Shown: positions 1 through 13,150, counted from the first letter of the stretch. The stretch: 64,000 nt of DNA from Gossypium raimondii (GCF_025698545.1 NC_068567.1:2418001-2482000); one strand, 5' to 3'. A program made the numbers and translations. Notes: a model not told the origin generated them from the sequence alone.

Positions 1-714
1 AGAAAAGCAGCAAATTTTGGAACATTAGTTTGTAATTCACTGAGAATCTTGTTGGGGTATGATCTAACAATCTTATCCATATGAAGGAATTCAATGAAGA
101 TGGTCCATCACCACCCACATCTCCATATTCTCTATATTTTACAGTCAAAACACTCTTGTCTTATTAATTTAAGCTGCATTTCTTTTATATATATATATAT
201 ATATTCGATTTTGTTACACTCATAATGTGAGTGAAATAAAATATTATATGTTCGATCTCTGTATTTATAAATTTATAATTGTTTTGTTTTATTTTCTATT
301 TTTTGAATAATTTCATTATAGGTTTTTGATCATATATATCTGCTCATTTTCACAGAAAGTCTAAAACTGCCCATAGTCCATTCTTAACCCATAAATAGGA
401 GGATAATGCGTTTCAACGTACTCGAACCCACATCCTCGAGCTAAGACTCAATAATAATATTAAATTATAATTTAAAAGAAGGGATGGTCTTGTAATTTCA
501 TAATTGAGTTGGTAGCCCAATTAAGGGTGACACCAATTCAGCAAAGTGCTTAAATATAATATACTAGATATCTATGTTTATTAAGTCAAATGGTAAGAAG
601 TTCGATATCCTTTAAGTAAAATTTTCAAAAACTAAATTTATTTTTATTTAAAGATCTAGTTTGACTCAACTCCAAACATAATCAAAATTCAATATAATTA
701 TCGAAAATCAGAGA

Positions 715-751
<37 letters not shown>

Positions 752-2214
752 GAAACTTCTAAAATTTTGAAAGCTACTTCCAACTTAAGACTTTTACAAC
801 ATTACAACTTCATTGTGGTGTATTCTTATTTATTATAATGCCCCCCTCGAGCCAAAAAAAAACAAAACGCGTAATATTTCAACTACTAATGCCAAAAATC
901 CAAATTGTGGGCACATGAATTTCAACTACTAGTACTTTAAACCACTTTTGTCCAGCTCTAAATAAAATCGAGATTAAAATCAGTGATAAAATATATCTAT
1001 TGATGAATAAACGCGAATTATGGTATTTTTATTTAAAAAATTTAAAATTTATGTGATCGATTCGAATATTTAAATTGGGTTAAATTAAGTATTAAGGAAA
1101 AAAAATTAAAATTTAAGAAAATTATAGCATATAGTTGTTGACCCTAAATTTGTTTATAATTTAATCAAAATCATTAGTGGAAGTCAGAAGAATGTGAATG
1201 GCTGTTCAAAAGTCTTAAGTGAAGTACCCAACATGGAACGGTTGACCCTAAATCTGTTTGCAATTAACATTTGGGTGTTGGCATATCTTTCTCTAGATTT
1301 GTTTCCATTTATAAAATTTTAATCTTACATATGTCATACAGTTAAAGTATTTAGAAGGTTTCTCTTACCTTAAATTAGTGATCGAGGATTCGATCTTCGT
1401 CCTGGATATGAAGCAGTTTTAAAACTCATGGCCAGCGTCTACCCTTTTAATGGGTCTACAGAATGCGGAAGATTAATTATTGGGTTCAGCTACAAATCAA
1501 TTCCTAACAAAAAGTTCCATTTATAAAATCGTAAAAATTTTAAAAATATTAACCCTACTAAACAGTAAATGTTAACTGTAATCCATTTTATTCTTTCTAA
1601 TAGTATAAGAACTACATCGATTCATTTAATAATATAGGGACTAATTTAATCGGAGGGACTTTTGAAATACTTAAAAAAATGGTAAAATATTTATTTTGGT
1701 CTCTCAAGTTTTATTATTTTAATTTTTTATCTAGTCTTTTTTTAATATAATTTTCTAATTTCTTAATGCATCAAATTATATATATTAAATTTATATATTT
1801 TTATAATAAAAAATTGCATTTATATCTTCCCATGTGACCAGGGGAGGTGACCCTAAAAAGATATGAAGAGTGGGCATTGGAGCTAGGAACCTTCCCATGC
1901 ATTTCCCACTTAGCTTCTTGCACAATAGGGGATAATGACACTTTTGGTCCTGTTTTTAGTACCCATGTCCTACGTCAACCCTTGCGTGGGTCTCCTTTAC
2001 ATTCATTCACTTTGGTCTTTTATAAGAATAAAATAATTGAGCTATTCAAATTCAACTTTTTCTTTTTCTGTTTATCTAATATATATATTTCGGTATCCGA
2101 TAATTATATTAAGTTTCTACTAAATCTAATGTCGAGTTAAGATGGATCTTTATTCGAGGGGTAAAGCTTCCAGCATTGTTTTCTACATTTACAAAATTCA
2201 AACCTTAGACCAAG
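1..2214. other. Gene-free AT-rich intergenic DNA
   Basis: I see no supportable gene here. The stretch holds simple (TA)n runs near 187-204 and 719-748. A short segment at 360-440 contains a 'cgaacccacatcctcgagc' motif that recurs in inverted, diverged form near 58.89 kb, so it is a dispersed repeat. Positions 1371-1500 have a 'gattcgatcttcgtcc' stretch that could be the B-box part of an old tRNA-derived SINE, but no A box is clear. The 97-codon reading frame at 1847-2140 starts with GTG, has no recognisable domain and is unlikely to be coding. Confidence 0.6.
719..748. repeat. (TA)n microsatellite
   Basis: About 15 uninterrupted TA dinucleotides. This is a simple-sequence repeat, likely to be length-polymorphic between individuals. 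Confidence 0.9.
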
Positions 2215-2440
2215 GGCGGCGAGAGGGGGATAGGTAGGGCCTTGACCCCTCCTAAAATTAAAATATGGTGATTATTATCCTTTTAAATGTATAAAATTAT
2301 AAATTAATAATGGTAAAATTGCACTTTGACTCCAAAAAATGGTAAGATTTTAATTTAGCCCTTTAAAAATTATAAATATATTAACTAATACAATGGTGAA
2401 ATTACATTTTAACTCATATAAAAATTTATAATTTAATTTT
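2215..2440 (+). repeat. Dispersed non-coding repeat, copy 1
   Basis: This segment begins with a purine-rich 'ggcgagagggggataggtagg' type stretch and then shows alternating 'aatggtgaaattacatttt' and 'aaaattataaatatattaac' phrases. A diverged copy in the same orientation lies at about 16655-16905. No coding potential is visible. The pattern is that of a high-copy, old non-autonomous plant repeat; the superfamily cannot be assigned by eye. Confidence 0.55.
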
Positions 2441-2499
2441 GATCCCCTAAAAGTTTTTTTTCCAAATTCACCGTACCCTAAACCTTACCAAGAAGCATC

Positions 2500-2925
2500 A
2501 AACTATTTACCACTCCACCTAACCAACATTAGTTTTGTTGCTCTAGCAATATCAACAACGGCTACTAACTCGTCTAGGACCATTTCAAACACTTGCATAG
2601 TTGCATTACTCTCCGAAACCAATTTGGCTAGTCTATCTTGAACTTGATTTCTCTCTCTAGAAATATACTTGAACTCCCATTGCTCCATGGTTTGTAAAAT
2701 CACATGGATTCTTCTAGCCAAGGCTAAAGTTAATTCAGTCAGATGAATACCTTGAAGAGCTTTGACAATCTCTAAATTGTCTGTATGAATGAAAATCTTA
2801 TTGCGTCCCTCTCTTTCAGTGAAAGTTAGACCATCTAAAATTTCCCATAATTCAACATAAAAAACTGAGCAAAACCCCAAAAACCAATTGTATCTAGCAA
2901 CCCATTGCCCATTTATATTTTATTA
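2500..2925 (-). pseudogene. LINE-type RNase H domain remnant
   Basis: Read on the minus strand, the frame from about 2925 to 2503 encodes a plant reverse-transcriptase-associated RNase H (RVT_3) fold. It has a 'GQWVARYN' start, then 'ELWEILDGL', then the acidic 'HTDNLEIVKAL' strand, and near the end 'ISRERNQVQDRLAKL', which matches the usual 'PRE.N..AD.LAK' motif with the expected Asp retained. Only this C-terminal domain is present, with no reverse transcriptase or endonuclease nearby. This is therefore a 5'-truncated, decayed non-LTR retrotransposon rather than a host gene. The only start codon available in the frame is a TTG, which also argues against a real gene. A second remnant of the same domain lies at 34.88-35.25 kb. 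Confidence 0.75.
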
Positions 2926-2929
2926 TTTA

Positions 2930-5900
2930 AGAGTTTGATTACGTTTGTATCACCCATCGACTGAGTTCTAACTCAGTTCTGAAATTATTAAAAGCTCATT
3001 ATTTTTACATAGTGACAATTATTATTTTTGAGGTTACTTTTATCTTTTTATAAACATACAAATAATGGGATTTGAACCTTAAACTTCATGATCTTTATTA
3101 TCTCAACTTTACTCGTTCAACCATAATCATATTTAATTTTTATATTAAATTCTTACGTAGAATTTCTACCCACATCGTAAGGATACAATAAATTAATTTA
3201 TATAATATGAATATGACACTATTTTTCCCACTTTATATGAGTATATTCCGTTTTTATTTCCAAGGAAGGAACACTTAATTATTAAAGAGATCTTCAAGCA
3301 ATTTATTTAATATTGGATCTACAACATTCATTAAGTAGTCAATTTCAAGCTAAGAAATCCAAAATATTAATTTACTAGAATTACATTGAATCTAGATCAC
3401 GAGTCACCCATTAAATTTAGGGTTTCCAAGCCAAAATCACGTAGTTAATATGAATATTTAATTTAGGGTTTCAAAGTCATTTTTTCCATAGTTAATTTGC
3501 ACATGAATTTGTTTTGCCCAAAAAGTCATTTTCTTGATGAAATTAATTGGGGGTTTGCATCTGTAATTAATCCTTTGTTTTTTTTTTCAAGTCGTTTTTT
3601 GAGTGATAAATGGAATTAATCATAGGGCTGGAAATATGGTTTTCATTTTCAAACCAATTTTAGTGTCATAATATTAACTTATTTAAAAATATATTAAAAT
3701 GGTAAAATTATGCCGCAAGTCCTTGTTTTTAGATTACATTATTTAGTACCATTGTTTGACACTTTTTTAAAATTTGATACCTTTGTTTTTTGTCCACTGA
3801 GATACTTATTTTGGCAAAATTGTATATTTTGGTATCCATATGTACTAAGATCGACTTTTTAGTGTTTAATTAGGTGCTTTAGGATTTACTTAATGAAAGT
3901 TCATTGCTATTATTATATTTGAATTTTCATGATCTTGCTAGTAGAATAAATTCAGTTTTATTTGTGAATCTGTTTAATTTCGTGTTTAATTTGTTAAATG
4001 TAGCATGATGTTTGTGATTAGGATTGATTTGATAAAAATTAATAACTAATATTATTAGTTGATTAAAATTTCATCAAATCAACCCTACAACCCAAATTAA
4101 ACACTAAAATTTAACATTGTTATCTTTAGGTACCAAAACGTATAATTTTACCAAATACAAGTACCATATTTAAAAAAAGTATCAAGCTCACGTACCAAAT
4201 AATATTTTTAGCCGAGAAAGTTAAATAAAACTAAACTCTCTTATTCGTTTCCTAATTTAAAATCTCGTATTATCGTTGACACTGTTAATATTATTTATTA
4301 GTCAAAATTAATCATGTAATTACATCAAAAAGTAAATCATCGTGAACTTGATAAGCAAACCTAATTGGACTAAAATTTTTAACTTTTAACTTATATATAC
4401 TAAATCACAAATTTTGACCTAAAATAATATATTAAATAATAATACAATAATTAATCTCTTATAAATTTATAATTTAATTAAAAAAATTCAGTAGAAAATA
4501 GGAAAGGAAATAAACGACTACTTTTTTGGAAGAAAAAAAAAACTACTCCCAGCTCACCAAAAATAAGAAAGGGAAGTCATGATTATGACCACCGACACGG
4601 CAAGTTTCTTGTCTTGCAGTAATAGAATCTATTTTTTTTATATATTAAAAATAAAATATTTAAAATTTTTATATAAAATTAGAGTAATTTAATTTTGAAA
4701 ACAAAAATTAGAATATGAATCGAAACCTTAAATTCTTTGTCGGTCATAAATATACAATTGAAAATTAAAATTACAAAAAAGTAAAACAGGGTTTTATTAA
4801 TTGTTGACCTAAGTTTAATACAAGTCATGATTCATGGGCCACATGGTTGTAGGTATTTTATTTAGTTTAATAAAATATTTTAAAAATTAATCTTAATTTT
4901 TTTAATTTTAGTTTAAAATTTAAACCTAACCTTCCCAGAAAATGCCTTCTAAATTTGATTATTTAAATTTTTTTATTTTTCAGTGAATTTAATGGACTGC
5001 TCTGCCCACAAGTTTTACATATGGGTCGGTCCATTTTTTATTTATTGGATAATGAGAAGATTAGAGTTTTTCTAAAAATTTATATAAATTTAACCAATTT
5101 AGTTATCAAATATAAAATATATGATTAAGCGACTCGAACCTACATCCTTTTATATTGATAACAATATTAATACCTGTTGGGTAAATAACCCTTTATTATT
5201 TCAACACTAAAACGAATTGAAAAATCAAATCGAGTCAAGTTTGATTCGAGCTTAACTATAATTTTCGATTTTCATTATTACAACAACTAATTTAATTTTA
5301 GTTACATCAATAAATTTTTACAGTCCATCTAGAAGTAACAAGAAGTCTAGTAGTTGTTACATTTATTTATGGTAAAAATTAGATTTGGTAATTAAAAATG
5401 GAACAACAACAATAATAATAAAATATATGGGAAATTGGTCTAAAAATAGCAACACGTGTGGAGCACATGGGGAGAAAATGAGGGTTCCTCAAAACAGCAT
5501 AGCTGGCAATTGCAAATATCCCAGTCTCTCTTTTACTCCGCATTTACATCAATGTATGATAAGTTAATGCATTGATTTTTCTTACATTATCATAATTATT
5601 ATTGAAAATCAAATACCCATTTTTATCATCCAATTTATTGCTCACTTTCCATTTGCAATTTAATCCCCACAAATCATAATGTATATTAATGTCTCTAGTT
5701 AAATTTGGTATAATATGATTTACATAAAAACTAAATCGTAAAATAAATAATATTTTTTTAAACCCGTATCGATTAAGTGTTAGATAAATAATATAATGCC
5801 GATTGAGTTTTAGTTCGATTGACATAGGCATTATTTGAGCATACTGAAGCACGTTATAAACTTTCATATTCACTCATTTCACTTTTAAATGATAAATACC

Positions 5901-6200
5901 GTGCTCGAACAAAAAATAATTATAAACCCTAAATAAAAATTATAAAACAAACATAAATAATATCGAAAAAACCCAAAATCGAAACTTTACTTAAATAGCA
6001 ATCGAACTTTCTTATCACCCGACTCAACAGATATAGTATATAATTATATCATATATTGTAACATATTATATTAGTTAAGGCAAAGCTAGTTAAAAAGAAC
6101 CCAAAAACAGAAAGTGGTTTCCAACCAATACCAACTCCCTTTCCCCTAATTTCTATTTTATTTTATTTATTTTATTTTCATTTTCATTTTCATTTTCCCC
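2930..6200. other. Gene-free intergenic DNA upstream of GAE
   Basis: No gene is supportable. It contains the foldback repeat listed separately and long AT-rich tracts. A short 'gcgactcgaacctacatcc' phrase near 5130 resembles the dispersed repeat at 360-440. The reading frames at 5385-5567 and 5544-5873 are low-complexity and overlap in opposite directions; neither has a domain. Confidence 0.6.
3700..4215. mobile_element. Old foldback/MITE-like element
   Basis: The left arm (about 3700-3870: 'ggtaaaattatgcc', 'tatttagtacc', 'ttggtatcc', 'tttttagtgtttaatt') is repeated as a diverged reverse complement in the right arm (about 4090-4215: 'aattaaacactaaaa', 'aggtaccaaaacg', 'taccaaataatattt'). 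Inverted arms around a short AT-rich centre with no coding frame fit a MITE derived from a DNA transposon. The exact ends and target-site duplication are not clear because the arms are diverged. Confidence 0.5.
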
Positions 6201-6213
6201 TTCTCTCTCTCTT

Positions 6214-6219
6214 TATAAT
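6214..6219 (+). promoter_or_regulatory. Probable TATA box of GAE
   Basis: A 'tataat' hexamer sits inside a CT-rich stretch about 150 bp before the start codon. It is followed by a pyrimidine-rich leader, as is common for plant core promoters. The assignment rests on position and motif only. Confidence 0.4.
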
Positions 6220-6365
6220 CTACCCCTCTACACCCTTCACAACTTCAGGGCTCATCCTCAAAAGAAAAAAAAAAAGGAAAAGAAAATCAAAGTTATTTTT
6301 CTTTCAATTGAGCCCTTCATTTTTCTCTCAGTTTCTTTCTTCCCAAACAACAAATTTTAAAGAAA

Positions 6366-7727
6366 ATGCCAACAGATACAAGCAAGCCCATGAAATTAGA
6401 ACGATACAATAGCTATATTCGTAAAGTCCATAGTACGAAGCTGTTGAATGCTTCATCTAAATTTCTATTTCGTGTTACCCTTCTTATTGCTTTAGTTTTG
6501 ATCTTGTTTTTCACCATTAATTACCCTCCACTTTCGGATAATACCCACAGTGCACCTCACCATCACCACCGTCATAGCTTTCTTTCAACTTCACTGTTCT
6601 CCGGTTCTTCCCTCGTTGGTGGTGCGGCGTGGGAGAAACAAGTCCGTCACTCTTCGACTCCACGTAGGGTTAATGGGTTTTCCGTTTTGGTCACCGGCGC
6701 CGCTGGGTTCATCGGTTCTCACTGTTCACTTGCTTTGAAAAAACGCGGCGATGGGGTTTTGGGATTGGATAATTTTAACGATTATTACGATCCTTCGTTG
6801 AAAAGGGCGAGGCAGAATTTGTTAAGCAAACACCAAATTTTCATCGTCGAAGGGGATTTGAACGACGGCCCGTTGTTGACGAAGCTGTTCGACGTCGTCC
6901 CGTTCACTCATGTGCTTCACTTAGCGGCACAGGCCGGTGTACGGTACGCCATGCAAAACCCACAGTCGTACGTTAAGTCGAACATTGCTGGGTTTGTGAA
7001 CTTACTTGAAGTAGCCAAAGCGGTGAATCCACAACCGGCGATCGTTTGGGCTTCGTCGAGCTCCGTTTATGGACTCAACACTGAAAACCCATTCTCCGAA
7101 CGTGATAGAACTGACCGTCCGGCGAGTCTTTACGCCGCAACGAAAAAAGCCGGTGAGGAAATCGCTCATACTTATAACCATATATACGGCCTTTCCCTCA
7201 CCGGACTTAGATTCTTCACCGTTTATGGTCCATGGGGAAGACCCGATATGGCTTACTTCTTTTTCACTAAAGATATTCTTCAAGGGAAACCCATTGATAT
7301 CTACAGAACCCAAGATCAAAAAGCGGTGGCGCGTGACTTCACTTACATCGACGACGTTGTGAAAGGTTGTTTAGGAGCGTTAGACACGGCGGAAAAAAGC
7401 ACCGGTAGCGGTGGAAAAAAGAAAGGACCGGCTCAATTAAGGGTTTACAACTTGGGAAACACTTCCCCTGTTCCCGTCGGCCGATTAGTCTCGATTTTAG
7501 AAGGATTACTCAACACAAAAGCCAAGAAACATGTGGTTACGTTGCCCAGAAATGGTGATGTCCCCTACACACATGCCAATGTCACGTTAGCTTACAAGGA
7601 TTTTGGGTATAAACCCACCACGGATTTATCTTCTGGGTTGAGAAAATTCGTGAAATGGTACGTGAATTACTTTGGGATTGAATCGAAACACTCGAAAGAA
7701 ACCCAACATTTCGATGAATCCAGTTAA
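6366..7727 (+). CDS. GAE6: UDP-glucuronate 4-epimerase, Golgi membrane type
   Basis: A single-exon gene of 453 residues. The enzyme family interconverts UDP-glucuronate and UDP-galacturonate, supplying the activated sugar for pectin synthesis in the Golgi. A basic N-terminus is followed by one hydrophobic segment (about residues 34-52), a type II anchor. A His-rich stalk follows, then an extended short-chain dehydrogenase domain. The NAD-binding glycine motif GAAGFIGS is at 111-118, a Ser cluster near 230-233 precedes VYG, and the catalytic YxxxK is Y256/K260 (YAATK). Family length is about 430-460, so it is complete. The start lies just after a CT-rich leader and gives the N-terminus 'TSKPMKLERYNSY', similar to what I recall for Arabidopsis GAE6 (At3g23820). 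The family is certain; the exact paralogue (GAE6 rather than GAE1) is less so. Codons are more GC-rich than the flanks, as expected for a conserved gene. Confidence 0.93.
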   Translation: MPTDTSKPMKLERYNSYIRKVHSTKLLNASSKFLFRVTLLIALVLILFFTINYPPLSDNTHSAPHHHHRHSFLSTSLFSGSSLVGGAAWEKQVRHSSTPRRVNGFSVLVTGAAGFIGSHCSLALKKRGDGVLGLDNFNDYYDPSLKRARQNLLSKHQIFIVEGDLNDGPLLTKLFDVVPFTHVLHLAAQAGVRYAMQNPQSYVKSNIAGFVNLLEVAKAVNPQPAIVWASSSSVYGLNTENPFSERDRTDRPASLYAATKKAGEEIAHTYNHIYGLSLTGLRFFTVYGPWGRPDMAYFFFTKDILQGKPIDIYRTQDQKAVARDFTYIDDVVKGCLGALDTAEKSTGSGGKKKGPAQLRVYNLGNTSPVPVGRLVSILEGLLNTKAKKHVVTLPRNGDVPYTHANVTLAYKDFGYKPTTDLSSGLRKFVKWYVNYFGIESKHSKETQHFDESS

Positions 7728-10700
7728 GAACAAGCTTTCATATTTTCATTTCCATGGCTGCTGCCCGGTCCTTTTTAATTTTTCATTGTTATTTAATGGT
7801 TATATTGATGTAAAAAAGAAAACCAAAAAAAAGAAAAGGGATCAAAATTGTTGCAATTCTCGTTCATGTAGAATATATAAATTTATAGATTTTATATATA
7901 GATTTTGATGAAATATATAGGAAATGTGAAGAAAAAAAAAAGGGGGGACACAATTATGAAAGGGAGAGAGAAAAGGTTGTAGATCTGTGGAGATGAGGTG
8001 TAATAATTTGGTGGGCTCTGCTTAAGAAAAAGGGCAGGTCTTGACCGTTGATTTTTCATATCAAAAGAAAAGAATGAACTTGTGATTGAACAACAATGAT
8101 GACATAAGATTCTTTCTTTTTATGCATTTCTGTATTTATCTTGAGTTTTATATCTTAGTCAAGATTTTAAGTTTTTTGTGTTATGAATGTTGTTTTTGTT
8201 TTTGGTGATAGTGGATTGAATCTTGGCTTATTGATATTGTTATCGGTGTAGGAGGATATAATTTGAGTTTGTTGAAGCGCATTATCTTCTTATTTAAGAG
8301 TTGATGAGAAGTTATCGGTAATTTTAGATATTCTATTAAAAAGAATAAAAATATTAAAAAAAAGTTAAACATTAATTTAGTAACGATAGGTTCGAATTTT
8401 AGAGATCATGATATTGTTAAGAGAAACAACTATAATTTTAAGCATAGACCGTAAAGTAGACATATAAAATACTTAAAAAAAAACAATTGTAATAAAAAGT
8501 AAGAATCGATTGAATTGCTTGAACTAGAGGGATTCGGACTCAAATAGAAATAAATTAGTCTAGCCTTTCTCGGAGTAATGATACTCAATGAAACGTAACA
8601 AAACCCAAACCCCGCACGAAATGGAGGGTTTATGTAATCTTTATATTCTTCCGTGTTTAGATATTCTTTTATTTAATAATAGAGTTCAAACTGTTCGATG
8701 AATTTTAAATTTATTTAATTTTTAAAAGGGAAAGAAAAGGCGAGATGTTATTTTTTGAATCTTATATATTTATTTTTAAAAATTATTATACATTATGCAG
8801 TAAACCCTAAAATAATTATGGGATGTTTCTTTTATGTCTATATGTCGAAATCTACATCAAACGTATTAGAAATAACTAATCAATACCAAACATTACAATA
8901 CGGGAATATTATAGATGTATCCAACACTCATAAAAGATATTCAAGTTTTAATTATTAGGATAAGTTAAGATCGGATCAAAATAGAGTATACCAACAATAA
9001 ATCCGCGATGAATTTAACAATATTTACTCCAATTGGGTCCAATTTCTAAAGATTACATATTTGGATTAAATACATGAAAAAGATATTCAGCCCCAAAAGG
9101 AAGAAAAATTGAAGGATGATAAAGTTGATTTAATTGATTAATTAAATTTTCCAAAAGACAATAATTGGGTGAACTTTCCAGGGTAGAAGACTTGGGAACC
9201 AAGCTTTTTCTCTTTTCTTACCTAATAAATTTTAATTAATTAATTAATTAATTAGTTAATAGACAACGAAAAGACCCCCGCTGTCTTTTTTTTCTTTTTT
9301 GTCTCTCGTATTATTATTGATCCCGTATTTTGGATACGACATTAGATTTTGGCAACCATGCTTTTGATCGTGTTAGTGAAGGCTAACATATTGAGAATTT
9401 GTATTACATTTTTTTGAGATAAATTAAATTTTTTTATGTTATATTAAAGCGTAAATTGATTGTTATACATCAATATGAGGTAAACATGGCATGTCACATG
9501 TTATTATCTAGTTATTCCGTCAATTACGTTAGTTTTTAACGGTACAAAATGATTAAATTTTTAACAAAAAAGACCAATTTACTTTTAAGTTTTAATATAA
9601 CGATAAAGACTAATTTACTCTTTTTCTGAATAGAAAAGACCTCTATAATACTTTCACTAAAACTTAAACATTCTCGAAGATAAATGTAATAGACTCGAGT
9701 CGAATTCAAATAGTAATAAGCTTAAATCAAAATTAACTCCTCGATATTCGATACAAGCTCGATTAAATCGGTTTATAAATTTTAGCACCGAAATTCCATC
9801 GATTTTAATTGGTGTAAATGAAAACATATCATCAATCACATGTTTTGATTTAATTAAGATTTTAGCAAATCAGATAAATCCAATTTTTATTTTAAGATCT
9901 AAATTTATTATTGTCTTAAATTCACTAATATAAATTTACTATCAATTATTATTAATAGGTGAATTATCAACCAAATGGTTTAATCACGTGTATCTCATGT
10001 ATTTAAGAACACAAATAATGAGAATTATTATTTATTATTAATAATAATTCACAGCACAGTTTATGTAGATTTTTTCTTTCTTTTGAGGGACCATAATTAA
10101 AGTTGAAGCAACCTTTAAGGACTACACAAACATGAGTTGTTTTAAAGCAAAAAACAGAACATATTTTGTTGTGTTAAACCCCAAAGGATTGCTTGTAATT
10201 TACTTTTGTTTTATTAATTAATTCATTCGTTTATTCCATTAATTAGTTGTAAAGTTGAATTTGTGACAGTAAAATACATTATATTCAAAGATTTTGAGAA
10301 TCTACACTGAGATTTGAGTTTGAATGTTGAAAATGAATATATATTGAGAATCAAATTTATTTTAATGAAAAAAAAAAAAGTAAGTGTTCGGGTTTGAATA
10401 TTAAGAAAGCGAAAATAGTATTCTCTATTTACAATTTTTTTTTTTATTTTCGGCTCACGATCTTCAAAATATAAAGACTACATCGAAAAAATGATACTAC
10501 TCACCATCAAGCACCCTGAACATTCTTCGTAATCGAGGACAAAACCTTGAAGACATGAACATGGAATCTGAATGATATTTTCCATTAATAAACAAAATAT
10601 TTCATTTACAAAATTATAAAAACTTCAAAAATACCATTTGCAAAATTAAATAATGTTTGATTGTAATATTATTTTTTACGCATGTATTATTTTGAATATT

Positions 10701-11740
10701 CTCATTTTTACGAGAGTTATCGCGCATTTTTTAAATTTCAAATTTACATTTGTATTAATTATTCCTTATCTTATGTCAAACCATTTGTAATACATAGATA
10801 ATAAATAAGCTTTTTCTTCTTGTGATTACACTTTTAAAATATAAATGTTAACTATATTTCAATTCAAATTATTTGATTTCATTTAATAATACAAAAACTA
10901 ATTTGATCAAATCCCTAAAATAAAGGGACACTTAAAGTACATTCACCAAAAATAAAGCTTCGATAATTTAGTTATAGTTTGAAGACAAATTATATATCAA
11001 TATATTTACAATCGCATGAGCCCTGAAATGTCAGTGAACATCCATTGTAAAAAGGACATTCCCCATAGTTGGTCGAATACTCATTAGCACTTTCATGTGC
11101 TCGTCTTTCATGAGTCGTGCTCGTGCTCACATCACACCATCAGAATACGGGACAGTTAGCCCTATTTTTATGTGTATATATATAGTAGAACATGCATTGC
11201 CAATAACTCTCGGAATGTGAAATACATAGTAGAACAGGTATTTCTTCACATTTGGCAAAAACTGTATTTCATCCGAGGAAAAGAATCTCCCTTCGATCAA
11301 TAAAAGGGTAAGTTGATTCGACTTGAAATTCGAAGCTCAAAAATCAAGATCAATAGGGTATGAATCTCAGCAAATGAAAGAGATAAAAAACTCACTAAAA
11401 CTAGGCTGTGACCTGTGATCTTACCTTTAGTCGTGTCTGCATTTACCTTATACTGAAAGCAAACGCCATGAAATTCCCCTGCAACGAAAGTAAAGATACA
11501 TGCAATGAAGAGCATGTTAGAATCGAACCAAGCAATGTTGAAACTAGAAAAGCAAAGCTTACCTTGCCAAACATAGATAATGTGTTGGGTAAAAACATAC
11601 AAACAATTGGCAAAACTAAACCTTATAAAATAAGTTATAAAGTAGTTGCATAAGTTCAGCAAATCCTTGAAACCAAATGAACACATTCTCAAAACTAAAT
11701 GCATATTAGCTATGGACGCATGTCCACGGACAGATAATAA
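7728..11740. other. Gene-free intergenic DNA between GAE and the RNA-binding protein gene
   Basis: The first few hundred bases are the GAE 3' untranslated region, and the last part (about 11.28-11.75 kb) is probably 3' untranslated region of the minus-strand RNA-binding protein gene. Between them I see AT-rich DNA, an (AATT)n run at about 9233-9261, and a fragment near 9440-9610 related in wording to the foldback elements at 13.2 and 46.1 kb. No protein-coding frame has a recognisable domain. Confidence 0.55.
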
Positions 11741-11749
11741 TACTGGAGC

Positions 11750-12448
11750 CTAGAAACTTGAATCTTCTCTGGATCCACCACCAAAGCCTCTACTGCCACC
11801 GAAACCACCATTGTTGCCAAATGAACGAGGGCCGCTAGGTCTTTCATTGGCATAACTTACTCGAATATTTCTCCCTTGGAGTTCCTGAAATTTTCAGTAC
11901 AAAACGGTCAATCTGTAGTTCAAAAGAAACATGTTCTGCATATAAGTAATTGTTTGTTTTCCTCACTTGTCCATCCATGGCTGACAAGGCATTGCTGGCA
12001 GATTCATCGTCAGCAAAGTTAACAAAACCGAAGCCCCTGGACCTCCCAGTGTCTCTATCGGCGATAACCCGAGCTGATAATTGTAAAAGACAGAATGAGA
12101 ACAAGAATAGATACCATCCTCAATACCATAAAAACTGTAATGAATTATCATTTAACAATTTAAAATCTCACCTTCAGTAACGTCACCGAATCCAGAGAAT
12201 GCTTCCCTGAGACTTTGGTCATCAGTTCCATATGAAAGACCTAAGAACCACAGATTCAATTCAAGTCAAATACACATTACATGATGAACATCTAATTTCT
12301 GACCACCAATTGAACATGTCTAAATACCTCCAATGAAAAGCTTCTTGGTTGATGTCGACATGCAACGAAGTGAATTAAGCATCGAAGATATCATTGGGGT
12401 TTGCCCATTTTGCCTAAAAAGGCTTCCAAGTTTGCTAGAGAATGCCAT
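11750..12448 (-). CDS. Mitochondrial glycine-rich RNA-binding protein (single RRM)
   Basis: Four coding exons on the minus strand: 12448-12328, 12240-12172, 12073-11967 and 11884-11750, all with GT-AG borders and consistent phases, giving 143 residues. The N-terminus (MAFSSKLGSLFRQ..., Arg-rich, no acidic residues, ending at 'SLRCMSTS') is a mitochondrial presequence. The RRM runs from about 36 to 112, with RNP2 LFIGGL (37-42) and RNP1 RGFGFVNF (76-83). The tail (about 120-143) is Gly/Ser-rich but shorter than in Arabidopsis relatives. Proteins of this type (AtGRP2/GR-RBP2 and GRP4) bind RNA in mitochondria, and some act in RNA editing or cold response. I cannot separate GRP2 from GRP4 by eye, so no symbol is given. 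The short tail could reflect paralogue identity. Confidence 0.9.
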
Positions 12449-13150
12449 TATAATGCTTTCACTGTATCATTTTTTTTTGCAGCAACAATATCAAGCCAAA
12501 GGAACAAAATCAAAACAGCATGTTAGATCAAAGCTAGATAGTTTAATTAATAACCAAAACAAAACACACAATAAAGAATTACATAATGATATGAAGTTTC
12601 AAAAATCCCTAAAAATAAATCCTATTATACTATAAATAAAAGGGTTTATGATCCCATTAAAAACTTTAACTTCTCATAACATCACTGTTAAAAACAGGGT
12701 GAAATTTTCCAGCTTTCTTCAATCATTCCTCTTATATGAAAGCATTTACACCTCATTAATTTTTTTAACATGCTTCATACATCATATGAACAAGAACAAT
12801 ATCATATATAAGAATTTTTCCACGAAGTCATAGAACAAAGAAACATGCAACATAAACATAAATGAAAACATAGATAAAATCAACAGAACAAGATAAAATT
12901 AACTAAAAAAGCTGAAACATCAAAACAAATCAGAACGATAAACCCAGAATGAAATCATCATCTTAAGGAAAATTTAGTAAACGGGTAAGTATAATTAGAC
13001 CCATATCATAAAAAAAAGCAATGATCTTTACCTTGAAGGGGAAGAATAACAAGGAAAATTATGAGAGAGACACAGAGATTTAAGGAAGCGGCTAGGGGTT
13101 TTGAAACAAACGAGAGAGAGTAAGCAAACAGCTAGGGTTTAAGAGTTAGA
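12449..13150 (-). promoter_or_regulatory. Leader and core promoter of the RNA-binding protein gene, with 5'-UTR intron
   Basis: Upstream of the start codon a likely acceptor (gatacag, ending at 12462) leaves a 13-base UTR piece. A donor at 13031-13030 (CAAG|gtaaag) bounds a ~570-base leader intron. The first exon is CT-rich and the reverse complement of 13131-13140 reads AAACCCTAGC, a telo-box. Telo-boxes near the start of transcription are typical of plant translation and RNA-binding protein genes and go with growth-linked expression. The transcription start is estimated at about 13150. Confidence 0.6.

Noticed and set aside
7002-7319. 105-codon minus-strand frame opposite the epimerase gene
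   Set aside because: It is antisense to conserved, catalytically complete GAE coding sequence and has no domain; it follows from GC-richer codons.
11297-11704. 135-codon minus-strand frame downstream of the RNA-binding protein
   Set aside because: Hydrophobic with no domain, and positioned where the 3' untranslated region of the RNA-binding protein gene is expected.
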